A stretch of 22,549 bases of DNA from CAYLLD01 sp964425135 (GTDB lineage: Bacteria; Pseudomonadota; Alphaproteobacteria; Rhodobacterales; Rhodobacteraceae). The notes beneath the pieces are model-generated. The model did not search any database and had not been told where the DNA came from. It saw only the letters and a program-made list of their open reading frames with translations. Positions 18,225-22,549 of the stretch are shown here, piece after piece. Within the stretch, counting starts at the first letter, position 1. Each line of letters begins with the position of its first letter. Location of the stretch: the NCBI GenBank assembly GCA_964425135.1, contig CAYRKW010000051.1, positions 1 through 22,549 of the forward strand, written 5' to 3'. Both the position numbers and the translations under genes were made by a program.

Positions 18225-19469
18225 GTGTTCACGGCTTGTTCTCACGTGTCTTTTGCACTTGCCCGCGCGATCATTTGCGGGTTTGTGGAACGCGAGACCT
18301 TCGCAGATCAGAGGCCCGAGCAAGTGGCGATTGATATTCACCGATACCCCGCGATTTCCGACCTGATGAAACGAGCAAAGCGCCGGATGCCGCATTTTGC
18401 CTGGGAATATCTGGCCAGTGGCACAGGCGCGGATCAGGCCGTAGATCGCAATCGCGCCGCGCTCGATCGGGTGATGATGCTGCCGCGTGCGATGCAAGGC
18501 GCCTACGCGCCCGAGACTGCGGTGAGATTTCTCGGCCAGGACTATGCGATGCCCATTGGGATTGCTCCGATTGGAGGAACCTCCGTAATCTGGCCGGGCG
18601 CTGAGAAAATGCTGGCACGCATCGCAGCTGAGGCGCGTATTCCTTGCGGGCTCTCTACTGTTGCAACGCAAACGCCCGAAGATATCGGACCGCTTTGCAA
18701 CGGTATGGGGTGGTTCCAGCTTTATCCTCTTGGCGCGGATGGGGCGCAGGAGGATTTGCTTGTGCGCGCGAAGACCAGCGGATTTTCGACGTTGGTTCTG
18801 ACGGTGGATGTGCCGATCAACTCCCGGCGTGAGCGGCAGCGGCGCGCAGGCTTCAATGTACCGCCGAAGATGACGCCAAGGCTGGTTGCGCAATCGGCGA
18901 TCAAACCATTCTGGTCCATGGGCGTTTTGCAACACGGCATACCGCGCGCCCGCACGCTTGAGCAATATGCAGCGTCCAAATCTGTTGCCGATGTGGCTGA
19001 ACGTTTGTCCCCCAAAATGCGCCCAAACCCCGATTGGAGCATCATCCCGCATTTGCGCAAGCTCTGGGACGGCCGGTTCATCGTCAAAGGCATTTGCCGC
19101 GCCGATGAGGCCATGCGGTTGCGTGAGGCGGGCGTCGATGCGATCTGGGTCTCCAATCACGGCGGACGGCAGCTAGATGCGGTGCCTGGCGCCATCACCA
19201 TCCTGCCAAAAATCCGACAAGCGCTCGGTGATGATTTCCCGCTCATCTACGACAGCGGTGTCGCCTCTGGCCTTGATATCGCCCGCGCCCTGGCGCTCGG
19301 CGCCGACTTCGTCTTCGCAGGCCGCGCCTTCGTCTACGGGGCGGCAGCCTTCGGACAGGACGGCGTTGCCCACGCTCTGCGTATTTTGGAGGATGATTTG
19401 AAAAACGTCATGGGACAGGTCGGCACAAACCAGATCACCGGCCTGCGCGGACAAGCGTTTTTCGAGTAA
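18225..19469 (+). CDS. FMN-dependent alpha-hydroxy-acid oxidase/dehydrogenase (LldD family)
   Basis: A 414-codon frame for an FMN-dependent 2-hydroxy-acid oxidising enzyme related to L-lactate dehydrogenase LldD and glycolate oxidase. Motifs: FAWEYLASGTGAD, PIGIAPIGGTSVIWPGAE, WFQLYPLG, LVLTVDVPINSRRER, IVKGI with the FMN lysine, SNHGGRQLD with the catalytic His and Arg, and YDSGVASGLDIARALALGADFVFAGRAF for the FMN phosphate. The substrate (lactate, glycolate, mandelate) cannot be told from the sequence. The start is uncertain. GTG at 18225 follows AAGGGA, but homology begins at about 18324, where another GTG (AIDIHRYPAISDL) gives a protein of more usual length with AGAGG ahead of it. Confidence 0.92.
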   Translation: MFTACSHVSFALARAIICGFVERETFADQRPEQVAIDIHRYPAISDLMKRAKRRMPHFAWEYLASGTGADQAVDRNRAALDRVMMLPRAMQGAYAPETAVRFLGQDYAMPIGIAPIGGTSVIWPGAEKMLARIAAEARIPCGLSTVATQTPEDIGPLCNGMGWFQLYPLGADGAQEDLLVRAKTSGFSTLVLTVDVPINSRRERQRRAGFNVPPKMTPRLVAQSAIKPFWSMGVLQHGIPRARTLEQYAASKSVADVAERLSPKMRPNPDWSIIPHLRKLWDGRFIVKGICRADEAMRLREAGVDAIWVSNHGGRQLDAVPGAITILPKIRQALGDDFPLIYDSGVASGLDIARALALGADFVFAGRAFVYGAAAFGQDGVAHALRILEDDLKNVMGQVGTNQITGLRGQAFFE

Positions 19470-19486
19470 TTGTCGTCAGTTTCCTC

Positions 19487-19514
19487 TTGAACGGCCAAAC
19501 AATTCGCGTATATG
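19487..19514 (+). promoter_or_regulatory. tRNA-Gly promoter
   Basis: TTGAAC (19487-19492) and TATATG (19509-19514) are spaced by 16 bases and end 20 bp before the tRNA, in the short gap after the oxidase gene. The fit to the sigma-70 consensus is moderate. Confidence 0.55.
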
Positions 19515-19534
19515 AGCGCATACCCAACATGGAC

Positions 19535-19609
19535 GCGGGCGTAGCTCAGGGGTAGAGCATAACCTTGCCAAGGTTAGGGTCGTGAGTTCGAATCTCATCG
19601 CCCGCTCCA
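19535..19609 (+). tRNA. tRNA-Gly (anticodon GCC)
   Basis: The acceptor stem GCGGGCG (19535-19541) pairs perfectly with CGCCCGC (19599-19605). The D arm is GCTCAGGGGTAGAGC, the anticodon stem-loop CCTTGCCAAGG carries GCC at 19567-19569, and the T arm contains GAGTTCGAATCTC. The discriminator T and an encoded CCA (19607-19609) complete the 75 bases. It is followed at once by a terminator and an integrase fragment, which marks it as a used integration target. Confidence 0.98.
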
Positions 19610-19632
19610 AATTCTCGATACATTGCAGATCA

Positions 19633-19658
19633 ACAGGTGCTACGCGCCCTGTTTTTTT
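19633..19658 (+). terminator. Rho-independent terminator after tRNA-Gly
   Basis: ACAGG (19633-19637) pairs with CCTGT (19648-19652), with an inner GC/GC pair (19639-19640 with 46-47), and the stem runs into seven T residues (19652-19658). It lies 24 bp after the tRNA CCA end. Confidence 0.7.
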
Positions 19659-19700
19659 GCGTTCTTGGAGCGCTTCGGTTGTTGGACAGAAGAACCAGCC

Positions 19701-20057
19701 ATGCCGCTCACCGATAAAGAAATCCGCGCATTTAAACCGAGCGAGAAACGTGTTCGCAAAGCAGACGGTCACGGATTGTTTCTAGAAATCGCACCAACTG
19801 GCGCAAAAGTTTTTCGATACACATATCGCTTTGACGGCAAACAGCGCCCCATCGTGGTGGGGGACTACCCAGCAACCAGCCTCGCCGACGCCCGGATCAA
19901 GCAAGGTGAATTCAAACGGATGCTCCGCGATGGCATTGATCCGAAAGAAGAGCCGGTCGTAGCGGAATTGCCAGAGGAACCAGCTGGCCAATCTTGGAAT
20001 GCAGTTTTTCGACGTCAGCGACGCTCACCTGCTCGGGCGCTGAACCTTTACACGTAA
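19701..20057 (+). pseudogene. Truncated tyrosine integrase, arm-binding (DUF4102) N-terminus only
   Basis: Starts MPLTDKEIRAFKPSEKRVRK and continues with DGHGLFLEIAPTGAKVFRYTYRF, GDYPATSLADAR and a DGIDP end, the DUF4102 arm-type DNA-binding domain of P4-like tyrosine integrases. Only about 85 of about 400 residues remain. After roughly 19975 the frame crosses into antisense IS3-type sequence and stops at 20057, so the core-binding and catalytic domains (R, H, R, Y) are missing. Its position 92 bp after tRNA-Gly and its orientation are those of an integrase next to its attachment site. It is inferred to be a leftover of the element that brought in the accessory region. Confidence 0.85.
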
Positions 20058-20302
20058 AGGCCGCAGCCGTGTTTTCTATCGCCGCCCGCGTCCAAGTGCT
20101 GATCTGGGTTGGATGAACGCTATACGTCTTGCAAAGCTCCGCCAGCGTTCATCGGGCTTTCGCTGCCCCATTGGGGCCACGGTCCCTCTTCACTCTCCTC
20201 GCGGATCGCTTCAAGCGCAACCTTGGCTTTGAACTCCCCCACTCATCGATACTGCGTATCGACTGCCGGGCAGCGGGACGAATGGTTCTTTCGTTTCTTC
20301 AT
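19978..20302 (-). pseudogene. IS3-family transposase OrfA remnant, frameshifted
   Basis: The minus strand encodes, in pieces from at least three frames, the HTH part of an IS3-type OrfA: MKKRKNHSS at 20302, EFKAKVALEAIREE around 20240, and ELCKTYSVHPTQISTW then VADVEKLHSKIGQL ending near 19980. These match the usual order FKAKVALEA...HPTQI..W...LHAKIGQL. Frameshifts and internal stops separate the pieces, and there is no OrfB downstream, so the element is dead and mostly deleted. Its left end abuts the broken integrase. The 130 bp to its right (20325-20456) hold no gene; the only structure I see is a weak CTAATC/GATTAG inverted repeat at 20394-20418. Confidence 0.78.
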
Positions 20303-20456
20303 TTTGGATCACTTCTTTTGTCATACGATCCACCTAACCGAATGGCACCAATTCCCGCGACCTCCCGCGAGTTCGGCAGTTTTGTGAGATCAACTAATCG
20401 GACATTCAATTTGATTAGAACATTCGAAAGCTCGGGATCAGGCTGATTCACCACTC

Positions 20457-21362
20457 CTATTCCAAACTGATCCGCCCCAATCCCCATACTGAACCGCGTC
20501 CGATATGGCACCGTTCCGCGATCATAAGTGCGGGCAGCAGGTCTTCAGGCGGATCGTGCAGCACAAGCTCTCCCTGAAAGACATGAAATTTCCGCGTGCT
20601 GTGCCTGTTCGGCATCTCGATAACAGCAGGGGTTAGCGCGGTTTCGTCTATGCGCATCTGCTTGAGCAAAGTTGTCATGTGGCGGCCAGTGTCTGGATCA
20701 ATCGACAGTCCTTGCCAGCGCGATACCGCATCGACGCGGCGCAGGGCGGCGGCAAGCATTTTTTCTGGCGTCGCATCCCCGGACTTGAAACGATCCAGCC
20801 CTGTCTCGATCCGCAAACGGACGGATCCAGGCGCAGGATGCGCCGCAATGCCGCTGACGCCGCTGGTGAGGCGTTGCGTCAATCGCGGCGGCGACTTTAC
20901 CCGCGTCAGCGACGCCTTTTCCCACGGCAATACCGAAAGTGCACCGATGGCCAAAGCCTCTGCCACTGCATGAAACCAATCGCAGGCCATGCCGAAGACG
21001 GTCAGTTCCACGATCAGATCACCCTGATCGGTACGAAGATGCAATGCAAACGGCTTTGGAACGCCATCCCCATCATCATTGCGCAATTGCTCGCGTCCAA
21101 ACACATCGAGCGTGCACGGGGGATCCCAGAGGCAGGGCAAACCGGAGCGGGCTTCAAGCGATGCACCCGCCGCCAGAGCCCCGAACAGGGACCGCCGAAA
21201 ATGATTTCCAAATCCGGGAACGGCCTGCAGGGCGGGTGCGGCGCCCTCAAACCGCAGACACGCGCGCATGTCGTGCCATCCCGATGCAAGGGACGCATAT
21301 GTGTCAACTTGAGTTGGGCGCGCCAAGGCCGATGCCAGCGGTGGAAGCGAAGCAGTGTCCAT
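20457..21362 (-). CDS. cas6: CRISPR pre-crRNA processing endoribonuclease Cas6 (RAMP, PF10040-like)
   Basis: A 301-residue protein whose C-terminus HIGRGSVWGLGRISLE (residues 286-301) is the glycine-rich loop of Cas6 RAMP proteins. The middle VPKPFALHLRTDQGDLIVELTV, followed by FGMACDWFHAVAEALAIGAL, follows the PrPFvLxPP...G..ly.a..ALxxxG pattern of PF10040 Cas6, and the N-terminal GNHFRRSLFGAL with CLWDPPCTLDVFG (Cys 77 and 83) fits the first ferredoxin-like domain. The family cuts CRISPR repeats to release crRNAs. The start ATG (21362) has AGGA at 21373-21370, and 36 bp upstream on the same strand lies a CRISPR array, which strongly supports the call. Catalytic residues are not fixed in this family, so none is named with certainty. 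No effector genes lie on its left side. Confidence 0.87.
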   Translation of the reverse strand: MDTASLPPLASALARPTQVDTYASLASGWHDMRACLRFEGAAPALQAVPGFGNHFRRSLFGALAAGASLEARSGLPCLWDPPCTLDVFGREQLRNDDGDGVPKPFALHLRTDQGDLIVELTVFGMACDWFHAVAEALAIGALSVLPWEKASLTRVKSPPRLTQRLTSGVSGIAAHPAPGSVRLRIETGLDRFKSGDATPEKMLAAALRRVDAVSRWQGLSIDPDTGRHMTTLLKQMRIDETALTPAVIEMPNRHSTRKFHVFQGELVLHDPPEDLLPALMIAERCHIGRGSVWGLGRISLE

Positions 21363-21398
21363 TTTGCGATCCTACGCAGAACCGCATCAAGAGCACAA

Positions 21399-21506
21399 AT
21401 CCCAATCCGCCTTCATGCGGGTAGTCGTCTCCAACTTGCTGGCGAGGATGTTTCTGAGGAATTGAAGAGGTCTCAATCCGCCTTCATGCGGGTAGTCGTC
21501 TCCAAC
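21399..21506 (-). CRISPR. Two-repeat, one-spacer CRISPR array, transcribed leftward
   Basis: Two 37-base repeats at 21399-21435 and 21470-21506 flank a 34-base spacer (21436-21469). The last 33 bases are identical on the plus strand; the first repeat differs at positions 1 and 4. Read on the minus strand, the repeat starts GTTGGAGACGACTACC, contains a hairpin CCGC-ATGAAG-GCGG, and ends in ATTGAGAC, the 8-base handle typical of Cas6-processed type I/III crRNAs. The handle polarity, the degenerate repeat at the left end (ATTGGGAT) and the AT-rich leader on the right all give leftward transcription, toward cas6. Confidence 0.9.
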
Positions 21507-21687
21507 CTACTCTCCAGAAACTATTGAAATCAAATGAGAAAACAAAGTATTTTCTGATTTTGAGCGAAATTTCAAAGTCATCGACCCATTTCCCCATAGA
21601 TTCGATTGCATTTTTTCATTTTTATCGTTAGTAATCATATGCTTGAGCGATTTCTGAACCCGATTTCACCGTTTGGAGCATTTTTTG
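21507..21687 (-). promoter_or_regulatory. AT-rich CRISPR leader between array and reverse transcriptase
   Basis: These 181 bases hold no open frame of note, are much richer in A+T than the surroundings, and lie between the canonical repeat and the divergent RT gene. On the minus strand TTGAAA (21575-21570) and AATACT (21551-21546), 18 bases apart, form a plausible promoter starting about 30 bp before the first repeat. On the plus strand a weaker TTGCAT (21606-21611) and TAGTAA (21629-21634) pair, spaced 17, could serve the RT. AGAAAA/TTTTCT (21537-21555) is a short inverted repeat inside. Confidence 0.6.
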
Positions 21688-22549
21688 GTGCCGCACACCT
21701 CTCGTTATCCATCAAACATATGGGATAGCCTAACCCAACCGGCCTTGCTTGATCAAGCCTGGGATCGGGTCCGGTCCAATGGTGGATGTTCGGGCGGGGA
21801 TGGTGTGACGATTGCGGCTTATCAACCGCGTGCAGCGAAGCGCCTGTTGGGGTTGGCGCATGATCTTAATTCGGGGACGTACCGGCCAAGCGCCCTGCGC
21901 ACTGTCGATATTCCGAAGAAAAAGGGCGGTTTTCGCAGGCTTCTGATCCCCAGCATTCAGGACCGGATTGTTCATTGTGCACTGGCGCTTGTGCTGAGTC
22001 CCATTCTCGATGCGCAGTTTGAAGATGCGAGTTTCGCCTATCGACCCGGTCGGTCGGTGCGCCAAGCGGTTGATGCGATCGAAAAGTGGCGAGATGCCGG
22101 ATACTGGCATGTCATCGAGGCTGATATCGTTGGTTTTTTCGATGCTATTGATCACGATCTCTTGTTGGGAAAGCTGGAGGTTGCGCTGTCGGGTAGGGAC
22201 GGTGCGACCGAAATTGTCGCTCTGGTGGCGCATTGGCTCGCCCATCTGGGACAGGAGACAGGCGTTCCGGGTAAGGGGGTTGCGCAAGGCTCACCGCTGT
22301 CACCGCTGCTTGCGAACCTCTATCTGGACGCGCTTGATGAAACGATTGAAGGCAAAGGGATTCGGCTGGTCCGTTTTGCCGATGATTTTGTCATTCTCGC
22401 CAAGAAGCGTAAAACTGCGGAGGCAGCACTTCAAGACGTCCGCGAGATCCTTGGTGCCCATGGTCTTGCATTGCACACGGATGAAACCCGGATCGTTGAT
22501 TTCAGCCGCGGGTTTGAGTTTTTGGGCCATCTCTTTGTGCGCTCGATGG
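21688..22549 (+). CDS. CRISPR-associated reverse transcriptase (N-terminal part, runs off window; possible RT-Cas1)
   Basis: The visible 287 codons are a complete group II intron-like RT palm and fingers: IPKKKGGFRRLLIPSIQDRIV (RT1), FEDASFAYRPGRSVRQAVDAI (RT2), VIEADIVGFFDAIDHDLL (RT3, Asp146), GVAQGSPLSPLLANLYLD (RT4), RFADDFVILA (RT5, Asp232 and Asp233), LHTDETRIVDF (RT6) and GFEFLGHLFVRS (RT7). The active-site box is FADD rather than the commoner YADD. The start is GTG at 21688 with GGAG at 21675-21678; the frame is closed upstream by a TGA at 21655. The frame is still open at the window end, so a thumb and possibly a fused Cas1 may follow. The leader, array and cas6 next door make a CRISPR role far more likely than a mobile intron. 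Confidence 0.88.
   Translation, partial: MPHTSRYPSNIWDSLTQPALLDQAWDRVRSNGGCSGGDGVTIAAYQPRAAKRLLGLAHDLNSGTYRPSALRTVDIPKKKGGFRRLLIPSIQDRIVHCALALVLSPILDAQFEDASFAYRPGRSVRQAVDAIEKWRDAGYWHVIEADIVGFFDAIDHDLLLGKLEVALSGRDGATEIVALVAHWLAHLGQETGVPGKGVAQGSPLSPLLANLYLDALDETIEGKGIRLVRFADDFVILAKKRKTAEAALQDVREILGAHGLALHTDETRIVDFSRGFEFLGHLFVRSM

Noticed and set aside
18183..19160. Minus-strand frame of 325 codons opposite the hydroxy-acid oxidase
   Set aside because: It is antisense to a gene with all its catalytic motifs in place and has no domain features of its own.
19535..19609. Functional link between tRNA-Gly and glyQS 10 kb away
   Set aside because: They are separated by several unrelated transcription units; the proximity looks like chance.
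20679..21527. Long plus-strand frame of 282 codons covering cas6 and the array
   Set aside because: It is antisense to cas6, has no family features and is rich in Arg, Cys and Pro as shadow frames are. It also runs through both CRISPR repeats.
21688..22549. RT as part of a group II intron or a retron
   Set aside because: No GUGYG-like intron 5' end or structured intron RNA is seen ahead of it. No msr/msd-like inverted repeats flank it either, and a CRISPR leader and array adjoin it. The missing right part keeps a small doubt.

Overview
The window reads as chromosome of an alphaproteobacterium, most likely of the Rhodobacterales lineage. Evidence: a heterotetrameric glycyl-tRNA synthetase with a small DUF6446-like gene wedged between glyQ and glyS, a PPDK-like gene right after glyS, GTG/TTG starts, groESL behind a CIRCE operator, and moderately high GC. 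The lineage call is inference from gene content; no search was run.

Layout: (1) 1-1287, minus strand: groEL (cut by the window edge) and groES, with a promoter and CIRCE/HrcA operator. (2) 1352-9504, ordinary chromosomal genes: a TraB/GumN-like secreted protein, a class IIA HAD hydrolase, a MaoC hydratase, ribF, a TlpA-like thioredoxin (minus), a YcgN cysteine-cluster protein overlapping a threonine aldolase gene, a Tas-like aldo/keto reductase, then glyQ. (3) 9501-14633: DUF6446-like protein, glyS, and a PPDK-like protein whose phospho-His and PEP/pyruvate domains look intact but whose ATP-grasp domain has lost key residues. (4) 14929-19469: SleB-type cell-wall hydrolase, UvrD/PcrA helicase (minus) and an FMN-dependent alpha-hydroxy-acid oxidase.

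(5) From 19535 the character changes. A tRNA-Gly(GCC) with its own promoter and terminator is followed by the arm-binding N-terminus of a tyrosine integrase. That gene is broken off against an antisense, frameshifted IS3-family orfA remnant. This is a typical scarred tRNA integration site.

(6) 20457 to the window end is the most interesting part. A Cas6 (RAMP/PF10040-like) gene sits on the minus strand. Just upstream of it is a two-repeat, one-spacer CRISPR array (37-nt repeats, 34-nt spacer). Next comes an AT-rich leader of about 180 bp. On the other side, pointing right, is a reverse transcriptase with all catalytic motifs, still open at the window end. Repeat polarity (8-nt ATTGAGAC handle), the degenerate distal repeat and the leader position all say the array is transcribed leftward into cas6. 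This looks like one edge of a reverse-transcriptase-using CRISPR-Cas locus, probably type III-associated. Whether the RT is fused to Cas1, and which effector it serves, lies beyond the window. The array and cas6 share a strand with no clear promoter between them, so Cas6 may cut its own message.
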